From Tubiluchus corallicola (lineage: Eukaryota > Priapulida > Priapulimorpha > Priapulimorphida > Tubiluchidae), in assembly GCA_030141605.1 (NCBI GenBank), contig JAQGDQ010000099.1, forward strand, positions 143,194 through 203,193: a stretch of DNA of 60,000 nt, read 5' to 3'. A program made the position numbers and the translations under genes. How positions within the stretch are numbered: position 1 is the stretch's first letter; each line of letters starts with the position of its first letter. Under the pieces are notes generated by a model. That model was not told the DNA's origin. It worked only from the letters and a program-made list of their open reading frames with translations, and did not search any database. Shown here piece after piece: positions 26,433 to 35,789 of the stretch.

Positions 26433-28080
26433 CTACTACTACTACTACTACTACTAGTACTACTACTACTACTACTAGTACTACTACTACTACTACTCAT
26501 ACTACTTATAAGCCTATGTCTTAAATGCAGTAAAATGATACTAGTTCCTAAACTCTATACCAGAAAAGGAAGGCCTTTACACATGCTTAAGCATACCCAA
26601 GCTCTATTTTAACTCATTATGAAATAAAAAATCACAGCTAAACATTTATGCAATTCCATATTCAGTACAAAAATCACGAAAATATGAAGACAGCCTTAGA
26701 TCACGATTGAATAGCAAACAGAAATAATTACCGACAAGAAGTGAAAAGCACTTTTTATGATGGATTCAGTTGATTTTGGGGGCGTGCAGAGCGTGTGCCA
26801 TGAAAATACAGGTTCTGGGTTCAAAACCTGGTTGACTCACAAATTTTGCTGCATTGTTTCTCAATTAATTAGCCGCTAAGCTAACAGTTGTGAATATGAT
26901 ATATTTCTTAATGTGTGTGTGAACGTGTGGTGAGTTCTTTTCCTGTTTTCACAGAATGAAACTGCTCACACGGTCTTCAGAAAAAATGGTTTAAAGGAAA
27001 GAAAAATCAAGAAATGGAAAACAAAAAACACCCTTTCTTTCTGGCTTCACTTAAAGCATATCCTTGCCATCTAGCCAGACTCTCATGCTGGCATCTAGTT
27101 AGGTGATCAATACCCTGCTTTGTAATTATTAGTCTGCAACTGTGCTAGGCAGAGCTTTTACAAAATAAAAGAGAATTTCATACTAAGAGAGATTTATGAT
27201 CTAATGAGCATCAACAGTTGAAAGCTGTATGCTCTATTATCGTGTCGCATATCATTATGAATGATGAAACCATTCAGTGCTTAATGGCTAGGTTTGCTAA
27301 TTATGTTAATAACTGCAGCAGGACAGGAACCTCTCTCATCATCACCATGGCGTTGTATGATGACACTGTGTCAGTAGAACTGTCTTACGCTTTTGGAAAA
27401 CCACCCTTGATGCTAAAAATATTTAATACCCTGGAGACAAAATGGTGTGCGAAAGCAGTCCATTTTTTCGGCAGTCAACCACTGGTTTAGTAGCCAGAGT
27501 AAGTGTTGCTTAACTTAGGTTTATACCACACACAATTCACTCATTCAGTTATCCCACTCACCAAGCATACACAAATTCTCTTTAATTAGGTGTTCAACTC
27601 AGAAACTGCATTTCAGCTCATAATTTTTATTTATACTTGGAAACACAAAAGGTGCAATATGAATTTTAAACGTATGCAGTGAACTTATGCAGCACATCAC
27701 AAACGAATACTTCTGCACTGAGAAGTACAGCATCGGTTTTCTATATAATGGAAATGCAAGTGCCCGTCTATTTGCACTAAAAACATGTAACAACGAAGAG
27801 CTATGCGAAATTATGTGGTAATATTTCTTTCACACAAGTCATTCTTGACAAAATAGTAGGTTCCCAATACTTTAAAGTGTGAATACTTTTTAATATTTAA
27901 TATAATAATCAATGTAATGATATATATGGTAGTGACTACTTATGTGTACAGTACAAACACAATTTTTAATTAGTTCTAACTGCCCATAATTGGCCCAATA
28001 TTGGCAAAGGTGTAAATTACAAGATTGGACTTACCATTAACTGAAGAATCACCCACTCTTGTAGATGCAGTAGACATCAT
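2823..28080 (-). CDS. IVNS1ABP: IVNS1ABP/KLHL39-like BTB-BACK-Kelch protein (whole gene, 14 coding exons)
   Basis: The 14 coding exons, all with GT-AG introns and compatible phases, sum to 2181 nt (726 residues plus TAG). The order of domains is: a low-complexity N-terminus (about 1-45), BTB (about 45-155, with HAHRAVLAC), BACK (about 160-260), a basic then acidic linker (about 285-335), and six kelch blades (about 380-670), each with a GG pair. A 50-odd-residue tail follows. Family assignment rests on the IVNS1ABP-like linker (EWKVVA) and blade signatures such as SWNCLN and RRGAGV. Known members are about 640 residues, bind CUL3 and F-actin, and act in splicing and cytoskeleton stability; that role is inferred here. 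The N-terminus and C-terminal tail are longer than in the vertebrate protein. Another KLHL paralogue is possible but less likely. Confidence 0.92.
3542..3715 (-). CDS. IVNS1ABP: Kelch gene, coding exon 13 (blades 4-5)
   Basis: Acceptor TTCAAG, donor GTAAGT. It contains VGGCDSWNCLNSAEVYDP and RRGAGVVEYNG. These are the most IVNS1ABP-like stretches of the protein (human ESWNCLN and RRGAGV) and the main reason for the family call. Confidence 0.94.
3905..4030 (-). CDS. IVNS1ABP: Kelch gene, coding exon 12 (blades 3-4)
   Basis: Acceptor CGTTAG, donor GTACGT at 3904. A second GT at 3900 is excluded by reading phase. It encodes LNGKIYCIGGWSGQDGM and VYDPEQKAWTRIASMNE. Confidence 0.9.
4484..4601 (-). 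CDS. IVNS1ABP: Kelch gene, coding exon 11 (blades 2-3)
   Basis: Acceptor TTGCAG, donor GTTTGA (non-optimal after GT). The exon encodes VYAVGGSDGM and ECFNPSDQKWIPATKLP, ending SRSCA with the Gly codon split to the next exon. Confidence 0.9.
4730..4857 (-). CDS. IVNS1ABP: Kelch gene, coding exon 10 (blades 1-2)
   Basis: Acceptor TTTCAG, donor GTAAGT. It completes the first GG pair (G|GT) and encodes VDIYDPKDNTWSTAPPM followed by SPRGRFDITVFNGM, a standard kelch blade. Confidence 0.93.
5014..5220 (-). CDS. IVNS1ABP: Kelch gene, coding exon 9 (linker and first kelch blade)
   Basis: Acceptor TTCTAG, donor GTAAGT. The exon encodes HACIALYCVNGYLV, a Ser-rich stretch (SPTRSRSNSF) resembling the SSPTSTPKLSKSLSF region of the human protein, then the start of blade 1 ending LNGKLFVCG. 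Confidence 0.92.
6443..6617 (-). CDS. IVNS1ABP: Kelch gene, coding exon 8 (linker)
   Basis: Acceptor TGCGAAG, donor GTGAGT. The linker begins with a basic cluster (EYKKKSKKHMKV), a possible nuclear-localisation signal. It continues to a serine/acidic patch (SSSIHSEDDEED) that would suit casein kinase 2, and ends in EWKVVAMSKTA, a segment shared with IVNS1ABP just before its kelch domain. Confidence 0.9.
7204..7293 (-). CDS. IVNS1ABP: Kelch gene, coding exon 7 (end of BACK)
   Basis: A 30-codon exon with acceptor ATTTCAG and donor GTAAGT, phase 0 on both sides. It encodes VHMLRADSDGGLSD followed by an acidic run RDDDD, matching the position where human IVNS1ABP leaves the BACK domain. Confidence 0.88.
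8121..8255 (-). CDS. IVNS1ABP: Kelch gene, coding exon 6 (BACK)
   Basis: Acceptor TTTTAG, donor GTAAAG; 45 codons in phase 0. The segment CEMALIWLRNCMEV corresponds to the conserved alpha-helical 'W' region of BACK domains. No stop codon interrupts the chosen frame. Confidence 0.9.
9908..10038 (-). CDS. IVNS1ABP: Kelch gene, coding exon 5 (BACK)
   Basis: Acceptor TTCCAG at the 10039 side, donor GTACAA. The exon encodes the BACK-type helix containing TDNFIQDNIMEIAVKKEFLD. The split codon G|GT joins it to exon 4. Confidence 0.9.
10440..10600. repeat. Short tandem repeat, about 52-bp unit, about 3 diverged copies
   Basis: The string ATAGCTAAGCT followed by GTGACAAAATTATA and TTGTCTATTT recurs with about 52-bp spacing, the third copy being degenerate (ACTAAACTATGTGGTAAAAT). 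It lies in intron 4 of the kelch gene. Confidence 0.6.
12195..12680. repeat. Diverged tandem repeat, unit about 100-120 bp
   Basis: Motifs GATGTTTAG(G/T)GCTGTT, TTGCAATAARAAAACA and CTGATGATATATGGTGCT recur four to five times with progressive decay. The first two copies (12195-12270 and 12290-12365) are the most alike. No protein is evident. Confidence 0.6.
13835..14110. repeat. Diverged tandem repeat, about 130-bp unit, two clear copies
   Basis: Two segments (from about 13845 and about 13985) share GTCGA.TG, then ATATCAAATGAAAGGCCT versus ATACATTAAATGAAAGGTCT, then AATGRTATARGTT. Related but weaker text extends back to about 13440, so the array may be older and longer. Confidence 0.5.
17600..17650. 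repeat. 25-bp perfect tandem duplication
   Basis: CGATCACACGTACAAAGTAT plus CTTTC occurs twice head to tail with no mismatch, suggesting a recent local duplication. Confidence 0.9.
18353..18365. repeat. Poly-C run (13 C)
   Basis: Thirteen consecutive C follow CAGAGGTTCTCAA, a string resembling a hAT-transposon terminus. No matching opposite end was found. Confidence 0.85.
18890..19440. repeat. Diverged satellite-like array around a GTGAGATATGTGA core
   Basis: The core GTGAGATATGTGARRCCATG occurs near 18956, 19081 and 19219, with looser forms near 19300 and 19394. Spacing of about 80-140 bp indicates about five decayed units. Small open frames here are by-products of the array. Confidence 0.65.
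21131..21255 (-). CDS. IVNS1ABP: Kelch gene, coding exon 4 (BTB end, BACK start)
   Basis: Acceptor GGTTAG, donor GTAAGT. The translation LEVAADDVKTVYKTARKL aligns with the helix that closes the BTB domain in KLHL proteins. It is followed on the 3' side by the largest intron of the gene (about 11.1 kb). Confidence 0.92.
21256..22934 (-). other. Kelch gene intron 3
   Basis: AT-rich intron with no recognised coding, RNA or transposon feature. A small AACCTTACCT direct duplication lies near 21475. Confidence 0.5.
22935..23101 (-). CDS. IVNS1ABP: Kelch gene, coding exon 3 (BTB core)
   Basis: The acceptor is CTACAG and the donor GTAAGT. The exon encodes the BTB core SHELHAHRAVLACTSHYF and ends with LLNYAYTGR, the Arg codon being split AG|G. 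Open frames in the other two readings of this stretch are shadows of the exon. Confidence 0.93.
23284..23761. mobile_element. Non-autonomous hAT-like element (MITE) in kelch gene intron 2
   Basis: The element spans 23292-23753, starting CAGGGGCGCAG and ending CTACGCCAGTA. The flanks CTCGGGAT (23284-23291) and CTTGGGAT (23754-23761) agree at 7 of 8 bases, the target-duplication length of hAT elements. An internal inverted pair, 23302-23324 and 23601-23623, matches at 22 of 23 bases. It contains no transposase and a short TGAGTA microsatellite near 23370-23402. Confidence 0.8.
24206..24363 (-). CDS. IVNS1ABP: Kelch gene, coding exon 2 (start of BTB)
   Basis: The exon is bounded by acceptor TTTTCAG and donor GTAAGT. 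It completes the split Ala codon from exon 1 and encodes residues 16-68, ending in the BTB entry motif QFCDVVLE. An internal ATG (MKPSK) could be an alternative start if translation began in this exon. Confidence 0.92.
24664..24735 (+). repeat. tRNA-like sequence (tRNA pseudogene or SINE head)
   Basis: ACAGGTGGTCGAGTGGTTAAGG is a close match to a Ser/Leu-type tRNA acceptor strand, A box and D arm. The 3' end, CGACCACCTGT, pairs fully with the 5' end. The B-box position has GATGGAGTC, one base off GWTCRANNC. The anticodon arm does not fold convincingly, so this is not called a working tRNA. A TA dinucleotide run (about 24814-24838) follows, as in many SINE tails. Confidence 0.5.
24814..24838. 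repeat. TA microsatellite
   Basis: About eleven TA dinucleotides downstream of the tRNA-like sequence. Confidence 0.9.
25545..26045. repeat. Minisatellite, about 32-bp unit, about 13-14 copies
   Basis: The unit is approximately GCTTTATTTAAAGGCACAAT followed by CTAGYCTTTTT. TTTAAAGG-type cores occur at spacings of 28-36 bp across the block, apart from one gap of about 80 bp near its start. Copies around 25940-26020 are nearly identical; those before 25720 are decayed. Open frames running through it are repeat artefacts. Confidence 0.88.
26379..26506. repeat. TAC trinucleotide microsatellite
   Basis: About 40 TAC units with a few interruptions (CCTAC, TAG, CAT). The poly-Thr, poly-Leu and poly-Tyr open frames here are simple-repeat translations. 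Confidence 0.97.
26776..26836 (+). repeat. Possible tRNA-derived SINE fragment
   Basis: A B-box-like T arm, GGGTTCAAAACC, lies about 34 bases after a weak A-box-like GTGCAGAGCG. It is too short and imperfect to be a tRNA gene and has no visible second copy in the window. Confidence 0.25.
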
Positions 28081-28112
28081 ATTGCAGTTTGCCTTAAATC
28101 ACGATGTATAAC
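28035..28112 (-). CDS. IVNS1ABP: Kelch gene, first coding exon (start codon)
   Basis: On the minus strand an acceptor (TTTTTAG) precedes base 28112. The coding part is 28080-28035, starting with two adjacent ATGs (28080 and 28077), and an in-frame TGA lies just upstream inside the exon. It ends at donor GTAAGT in phase 1. It encodes MMSTASTRVGDSSVN. Bases 28081-28112 are 5' UTR, so at least one further non-coding exon must lie upstream. Confidence 0.85.
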
Positions 28113-28314
28113 CTAAAAACAAGTATTTTTATTAGTGTCGCATGTATATGTAAAATTACTTTCAAGCCAAATGATGGAGGAGGGGGGGGTCCAGTGTATC
28201 TTAGAAATGATCATTTAGTTGCTTGCACTAAGTATCGTCCTGCATTAAGCATGGACTGATTTTTCACTTACAATGACTATTGATCTGATACGGGTGAACC
28301 ACGATTTTGGTTAA

Positions 28315-28420
28315 AGTTTACAATTCCTACACACAAGAAGTTAATTCGTGAAGGGGATTAGGATTAGGGTAAGGGTTAGGGTTAGGTTAGTTAAATTGCA
28401 CGAGGAATTGTGAACTCCTT
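28315..28420. mobile_element. TTAGGG-cored inverted-repeat element, copy 1
   Basis: AGTTTACAATTCCTACACAC at the left and GAGGAATTGTGAACTCC at the right form terminal inverted repeats around a short degenerate TTAGGG tract. The same architecture with matching arms recurs at 50495-50685, so it is an interspersed element and not a telomere. Confidence 0.7.
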
Positions 28421-31400
28421 TCATGATTTTTAGTATAATATTGTGGGCACGACGAGCTACAAGTCAAAAAATCTCAGTCAACTAATTCATTTACGACAAA
28501 TAGTAATGACATACCTATCTTTGTTGGCAAAATTCCAGGAAAAAATTTCATTTCATAGAAACACGAGAAAGTCATCTATCACCTAAGAGTAACTACAATA
28601 TTAACAACAAGCACACCAACTAAAGACGTCCACTCCCGTTAAAAAGGTACTTTTGTCCACTCAAGTTAACAACACACCGATGCAGGATTTACAAAGTACG
28701 TTCATTTGGTTCATGAACATCCTAAAAGACGGCGCAGCAGTCGAGTCTGCATGCCTGCAAGTCTGGACTAAATCACAGACCATGCATCTATATGCTGTCC
28801 TGAGATTGCTGACCTTGCACAGGAGTGGGGACAAGGGCTAGATATCACCGGGATGTAGGGATGTGGGAGATGAGAAATGAAGGAATGCTCCACTCCTAAG
28901 GCTTGCAAAGCCCTGAAAAGAAAAACAGAATAAAATTAGCATATGATAAAATATTTTTAATTGCCATAGTTTCAAATAAAAATTCATAAAAATTTTCTAA
29001 CAGAAGAAACTAGCCCTGCACATGTATGTTACATCATATACCTGCAGGTCGGTGCTTTAAAAAAGAGTCCAACTGAAAAAAGAGTCCAACTGAAGATTGC
29101 AATCCTACAACTAACCCCATACACTTTACAAAGAAACTCCATATTTTTTTTTAAAATGCTCATTCACTATTGACATTGCTCAGAACATTTTTAAGTAGGT
29201 CACCCCATATTTACACGATCACATCCTGGGACCTGAATACAATTGCAGATATGAAATATATGCTGTAGCTGTATGAAAATCAAGGTTAGGGTCAGGCCCT
29301 GAAGTGCTTAGTCTGGAACAGGTTATTTTTATAGACATACAGACTAAATCTACACCATCTGAGTCTCTGTATGAAATATAATAAAGCAATATAACGATTT
29401 AACAGAGCCATAAACATATTTATATAGGCACTGCCATCAATTATTTGGTATATTGTTGTTAAGTCTGGATTTCGTGGGCTAACTGCAATAATACGATACA
29501 ACTTGGTTGTCCGGTTTCCCTTTTCAAAATTAAACAGCAACACACACGACAATTGTCCATGTCATGAGACAAGATGTTGCAATCATTGCGCCATTCATTA
29601 ATACAGACAGTATGATAGATAGGTTAGAGAGGTTGTTCTATGAATGTGCAGCAGATGCCGTATTACGTGAAAAAGTGCAACAATCTAGTGCAGTTAACAG
29701 TTACAGACGATTACATACCGAATCAATGTATAAATTATTAAACAACTGTGATTGCCTAGTTTTAAAAATAAGCCTGGGGCTTATCACACTAATGAGTCTG
29801 CTGCACAGGCACAAAAAAGCCGCACAATCGCATAACTTCGATGTTTTTTTCCCTCGTATAAATAGAAACGATGTTTCTGCCTTCCTTGTGACAGAAATGC
29901 TTCTTTTCCGGGCAGACACTCGAACCTGCAGCACGATCACAATCCCATATTCTATAGTTGGCGTTATCAGGCATATCAGCTTGGTTACTTCCTCACTATT
30001 TGTTACGCAACGCTAAAACTTACGGATCATCCATGGGGCTACCTCCCTTAACAACCTTGGCAAGATGCCAGGACTGTCAGAAACGTGCGTCAAAACAATC
30101 CAGACACTACTCAATTCTCACATGACACGTCAGAACTACATAAAGTACAGCACCGTGATACACCCAGCCTGCTTTGCAGCAGTAACACGTGACACGTATA
30201 CAAGACAAGATAATTTGCCTTGCACTGTCTACACGCACACTGTATTAGTAGCCCTAGATAAATAATTAATGCTTTTTTCCATTTCTTCGTACTAGGATCA
30301 ATAATTATTTTCATTCTTTGCTAGCGGATGATGTTATACATTAATTTTATCAAAAAATAAGACATTTCCTCCGTCAGATTTACACAGTACAACAGCCTAT
30401 TTTACTGTATAGTTTCATCTACTGTTAGTCTGTTGATAATCAGCGCCATCTTTCTTTAGGCCAGTTAGCTGTTGATTGTACAGTACATAAACTCAAAATA
30501 ACATCAAATTTTCTTGGTTTTTCGAGCAAGAAAGTACTTTTGAAATGCATTCTGGTTATTGTTACTGCAATTAGTCATATTTTTGTGAAAAAAAACTTAG
30601 CACTACAGTAGCCAACTGTGTTTTCCAAGAGCAATGCTGTAACTTACGACTACAGTACTAGGAATTACATGTAGAAGTCAAGTTTGGAAGAGTGGCACTG
30701 CGGCCTTGAACTTAACGACACTTAGCTAGGGATTTTAGCCTGTTTCACATACAGAATTGTACCGGATTTCTCGTGCTCTAAGAGAGAATAACACAGCAGG
30801 CGAATGAGATTTCAATTCAACAGCGGCCCAGTCGTTGACGAAATGCCAAATGTTCTAGAAACCAGAAAGGGTTCCAAAAATTGTACCTACCGGCGTTACA
30901 AGTAGAAGCAAATAAACGGCAAAAAGAAAATGCATAAACGACAAAAAGAAAATGAGAATATCAACCGATATATTACACATTACACATGGCAATTATAACA
31001 GTGATTTACAAGGCTCATAATACGTTGGTTAAAAAATCGGGTGTTAAATGTCTAAATGATATTAGTTTTTAGTAGACTGCTTTATTAAGAAATGATTTGG
31101 TTCACAAATCACAACAATCACGACCTAAGCATACATATAACATAACTGCCAGCATGCTAAGCCAATATTTAACAAACTACAGATTAATTATCAGCAAGCA
31201 ACAGTCCTTGCAGGTCAAGCGACAGATGTTTCAGGCATTTACTGGATCTACTAGTACAGTGGCTACTGGTTATCAGTTTCTTAGAAATGTTTACCACATT
31301 TACAGTCCGGAACAAATTCTGAACACTGAACAATAACGCAGATCCGTGAAGCAAATATACGTGAAGTCCTACAATATAAAGCTGCCTAAAACAATAATTA

Positions 31401-31599
31401 TAAATCAATCCTGCAATATAGAACTGTTTATATAACAATAGCTATAACGCATTTCGGCGATGCAAAACTGTTTTATAGTATATAAACTATAATCAGATTT
31501 CTGCGTTCGCGCTATTCTTAAATCCGCGCGGATATTACGCTCTTATGCAGTGTCTATAATGCAACGATTTAGAAGTACAGAATAAACAAAATGCTACTA

Positions 31600-31880
31600 T
31601 AGTTCCGCAATCCAAAACTAGCATATACATGTGATGTATTTCACTAATACAGTACACCGAAAGTTCCTAAACAATCACTATACACGCTGCTGTTCCTCAA
31701 CCCAAAAATAGCATGTGCATGTGATGTATTTTGTTAAAGTACAGTACACCTAAAGTTCATAAGCAGTCAATATACGCTGCAGTTGCTCTAGCCAAAAATA
31801 GCATGTACATGTGATGTATTTTGTTAAAATACAGTACATCTAAAGTTCCTAAACAGTCACTATGCGCTGCAGTTCCTCAA
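31600..31880. repeat. Tandem repeat, about 89-bp unit, 3 copies
   Basis: AGCATRTRCATGTGATGTAT recurs near 31620, 31709 and 31799. Each copy is followed by ACAGTACAYCTAAAGTTC and CGCTGCAGTT-type text. Copies 2 and 3 are the most alike. Confidence 0.85.
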
Positions 31881-33534
31881 GGTACCTAGGACTAATGATT
31901 TCAATCAAACCCACTAGCGGAAGGTTAGCCCTACCCGACTGTATGAGATTTTAATATTTAACGGACCGGTAGTCGAGAAAAGTTCATCTTATAATATATA
32001 TGATTTTTAGCTGTACCAGAAGTTCAGAACAGGCAGCTAAATACTAAGAGATCAATATTTATACATGTTTCAGGCCACAATGCTGCAAAGAGTTGATAGG
32101 CAAGTTAACAACATTAGTTATCAGTCAGCGCAAACAGCAACGTCGATCTACTGAACCAAGGTTTACAAATAAACTCTAATTTCAAGAATAAACACCAGTA
32201 AACCATGACCTTGCACAAAACTTTAAAATATTGGCAAGAGCATTCATTATTTTATTATTCTGTGCACAGACGTCCTAATACAGAAATTTATTGCACCGAT
32301 AAGCCACGGTCAAATGTTTTTCACTACGTAAACAACTAATAAAAACAAACTTTGTCACATCAGTGAGAACGAGACGGAGGCGTAATAAAAGTCAGACAAA
32401 GGAAAGCTTGTCTGGCGTCTGTCTTGTGTATAAGCGCTGAAAGAAATACGTTTCTTTTAGTAATGCATGATACATGTACTGCATTGACAGAGCATTTTGA
32501 ACCCAGTGCAATTTCATTTCAGAGAGCTACAGCGTTTCCTTTGCTACATGTAAAGTTTTAAGTTCTTCCAAATTCTACTAAAAGTTTTGCAGCTGCTTTC
32601 CAATTTGATGTATTTTTCTTCTTATGCCTACCATCGACGTTAGGACGACAATTTTAATGGAATCTGCTTACAACTTACTAGTTCCTCCTAATAATGTATT
32701 ATACTCATACGCAGCGAACGCACGTTTTGGTGCAGTTAAAAAGCGGCTTAAAAATCAGATTTCAGCAAACACTGCTTATTGAAGAAAAAACGTTTGGAAA
32801 AATAGAGCGTTTTCGTCTTCCATACTACTCCAAGCAGTTTACCTCATAGTAGGGGGAGGCTGTATGCACATTACTGAGGCTGAGTAATGTGGCTGAGAAC
32901 ATGGCTGAGACGCCTCGTCAGTTCAGCGCCTCTCTTTGACAACTACGTTACTCTAACACAACCAACAACATTTAGTAGTGTGCCCTCCCTCCCAGTGAGA
33001 AACACTCAATTACAAAACTTTAAAAACATTTAAACTTTCTCCCCTAAGAAAACAGTTTCACCCCAGACCCCTGTTAAGCAAAACATGGATACGCCAAGCG
33101 TTAAAGAACTAGGCTTCATTAAAAACATCAGATTTCAGCATCTCGAACTAAAACGATACTACAAGACCACTTCCACGTTTCCAAGGAAAAAGTAGTAAGA
33201 GGCACATGCTGCATACTGTAGTTGTAAAGAATTAAGAAAAAGCATTAAACAAGTGCCAATATCGTTAGAAATTTAGACAAGAGCGAGCGGATATTGAATA
33301 ATTAAAAATCCTAAAAGCGCCTACGTTTTGAATGGTCCACCTCCTTAACACTGTAGTATCTCTCAGACACGGCATACACTATTCAAGTGTAACTTTACTC
33401 GCCTACACACTGTAAACTGAAGCTGTAACATGACCTCAATACGAGGCGGGAAAAGAATAAATCAGTTTAGGCGGGAATGAGTGCTGTATATCGATCAGTG
33501 GCGTATGTGAAAGAATGGCTACTAATTACTCATA

Positions 33535-33725
33535 TTGACCACCGTCCGCTGACCAGCTGAAGGCTACAACATTACCGCGTTTAACCATTGCTAAAATGCG
33601 CCATGTTCACTGACCATTAACCAGCTGAAGGCTACAATTGACACCAGCACTTTGGCCTTAAATTTACTGACTAATGTGGCCACTGTTCACTGACCAGCCA
33701 ATTGAAGGTATAACTGACCACTCTG
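33535..33725. repeat. Tandem repeat, about 65-75-bp unit, 3 copies
   Basis: Segments built from CTGACCAGCTGAAGGCTACA followed by a variable stretch ending in a CCAC/CCAT string occur three times. The third copy is more diverged (CCAGCCAATTGAAGGTATAA). Confidence 0.7.
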
Positions 33726-34315
33726 CGATATTTAAAACCAGGTCTATCTTATTTACAATTTTACATCTTTGCCTCGTTTGCCAAAATGTATTGCAGTATG
33801 GAAGCTCACAGTACTTTTATTAAAAAAAACACACACCAATGGAGATGGTTATTTCACCTCTTTACAGGAATTGTGTTACATTAGTATACTTGTAAACTCC
33901 ATAAAAAAGATACTTATAATAACAATAAGAACAGCAATAATAATAATAGTAATAATAATAATATTTAGAGGCGCATAGCTAATGAAAACTGTCTTGCTAG
34001 TCAAAACTGCCTTTTCGGCAATTTATTTGCGAAAAATGCCATTAATTCTGTAGACTCTACTTTGGGTTACAACTCCCAACTGTTGCGATATAAATACAAC
34101 AGTCGAAATGCGTATGATGCTAAAAATGCAACTTTATACATACAAATTGTTTTTGTAAGATTGTTTCTAAGTGCGCTTATAATGCGACCAATGAGCAGGA
34201 TTATCATATATGATTTGCAAAACATAAGGTAAATGCAATCGAGTGCAAACAGTATTTTTTATTGTACTCCCCTTGACGAACTGCTATATTGTTTATTGTC
34301 CATTTTTACTTAAAG

Positions 34316-34782
34316 CAAAACCGGACCCAATCTTAAACTATAAGTCAAAATAATGTACTCCTTAAAATTATTGAAAGGAAACATTATTTTCAGAATGTCT
34401 ATCGCCGCACAAACGCAATTTCGTGTGCGTGTCACTAGCTCTTCGCTGTTACATGCATGTCTCCATTTTCTAGTTAGACAGGCACTAGCGCCTACATTTC
34501 AAAAACGTGTTGTACAAAAAAAACAGGTGCTGTACCTCTCAATTCAGAGATTGTTTGTTTGTGATGTAATGCACACATTTGAGAGCTCATGCATGTGCAC
34601 AGCATTAATTTGAAATTGAATTCGTGCCATATTTTTACTGTTGAAAATCAATAGTTTGTGATGTAATCAATAGTTGTGCTCGCCTGCCGTTAATTAAGAT
34701 TTTAAACTATTATTTAACTATCAGAAATGCACTACCAGTATTATTGGTGTTAAAATGTATACTTTTACCGTACTTGAAAATG
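34316..34782. repeat. Unclassified dispersed repeat, copy A (about 0.47 kb)
   Basis: It matches 51803-52372 in the same orientation over almost its whole length. Shared strings include CCCAATCTTAAACT, GCTGTTACATGCAT, GTACCTSTCAATTCAGA and ATTATTGGTGTTAAAATGTA. I see neither a protein nor obvious terminal repeats, so the class is unknown. Confidence 0.8.
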
Positions 34783-35789
34783 CAATAGCACAAGAAAAAT
34801 CATCCCATCTTCCTTTAAACCATTATACTGTGTAAATATTCTAATTTTTCTATGCTGCTAACAAATTTAAAATTGCCGGCAATTTCAAAATAAATAATAA
34901 TAATAATAATAGTATCCAATCTGTACACTACTGTACCATTCTGTTGCTTTTTTTCTGCTCTGTTCTCCCTTCGGTACTGTAATCTGCCCTTCCCATCCTA
35001 TGCTGTTTCCCATCCCAAAATTCAGAAGACTCAGGGTTACAATCACACCAGGTTGTTGATCCTTTAATACTAATGAACTAAATAATTTGTTCCTACACTA
35101 TCTAGACTGGTCCCTTGGGTAGGCTGCCTTTACCAATACTGTTTTTTTATCAAATCTGGTTGATGGGCATTGATTAGGCCAGCCATAGAATGGCAAATTT
35201 AAAAAAAGTAAACATATTTGTCTAGTCAAAATGAGACAGCCACTGAGACGTTCAATGTCCATACTCTCTACAGTATAACTAGTGTTATGTAGAAATAGTA
35301 TGCCCACTACAGGTTTATATCCACTGATAAACTATCAGTGCCATATGGAGTAAGTAGGTCTTTCATATTTACAAGCACCAATTGATAATCTCTAACAAAA
35401 TATCAGCCTTAATAGTGCCACATGATATATTGTCTGGCTTTGAAAATTGAATAACTAGAGGTATTTGGCTCACACTATAAGCAATGATTAACTAACGGCA
35501 GTACACTCATTAGCCCATGAACCGGGACTGGCTCTACCACAAGGCAAACTAAGTAACTGCCTAGGGCATCATATTCTGCAAAATATTCTTTAATTTTTAA
35601 GTTAGCATAACAATAGCATAGTGTCTGTGTAACTGCTTAAACACAGGGCACTTTAATCAAAAGATTAATTAAATTACGTACAGGCGTTATTTTCGTATCA
35701 ACATAAACTTATAAAAATCAAAGTTTTCAGGAAAGTAATATAGGAAACGAAAGGTAAAAGGCTGGTGGACATTGAACAGCAAAAATATT
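34783..35789. other. Intergenic stretch without a gene
   Basis: AT-rich. It contains a GGCAAACTAAGTAACTGCCT string near 35543 of the kind seen at the ends of hAT-type repeats, but no matching second end was found. Confidence 0.4.

Larger units (their letters stand above)
24364..28034 (-). other. Kelch gene intron 1
   Basis: A 3.7-kb intron between the start-codon exon and the BTB exon. It holds a tRNA-like sequence, a 32-bp minisatellite, a TAC microsatellite and a weak SINE-like head (all listed). The remainder is AT-rich with nothing recognised. Confidence 0.5.
28113..34315. other. Upstream region of the kelch gene
   Basis: This stretch must contain or precede the kelch gene's non-coding first exon, because exon 1 starts at an acceptor. 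No exon was identified with confidence. A minus-strand donor-like CAG|GTAAGA near 37184-37190, in the next region, is one candidate. The longest open frame of the window (29564-30016, plus strand) lies here but resembles no known family. Confidence 0.35.

Noticed and set aside
26245-26524. Poly-Thr/poly-Leu proteins
   Set aside because: They are simple translations of the TAC microsatellite.
29564-30016. Longest open frame of the window (150 codons, plus strand)
   Set aside because: No recognisable domain, no start context or splice structure, overlapping open frames on the other strand, and a position in the kelch upstream region. It is consistent with chance or an old repeat.
33496-33520. 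CAGTGGCGTATG, resembling a hAT left end
   Set aside because: No convincing right end could be paired with it; it may be a broken copy but cannot be supported.
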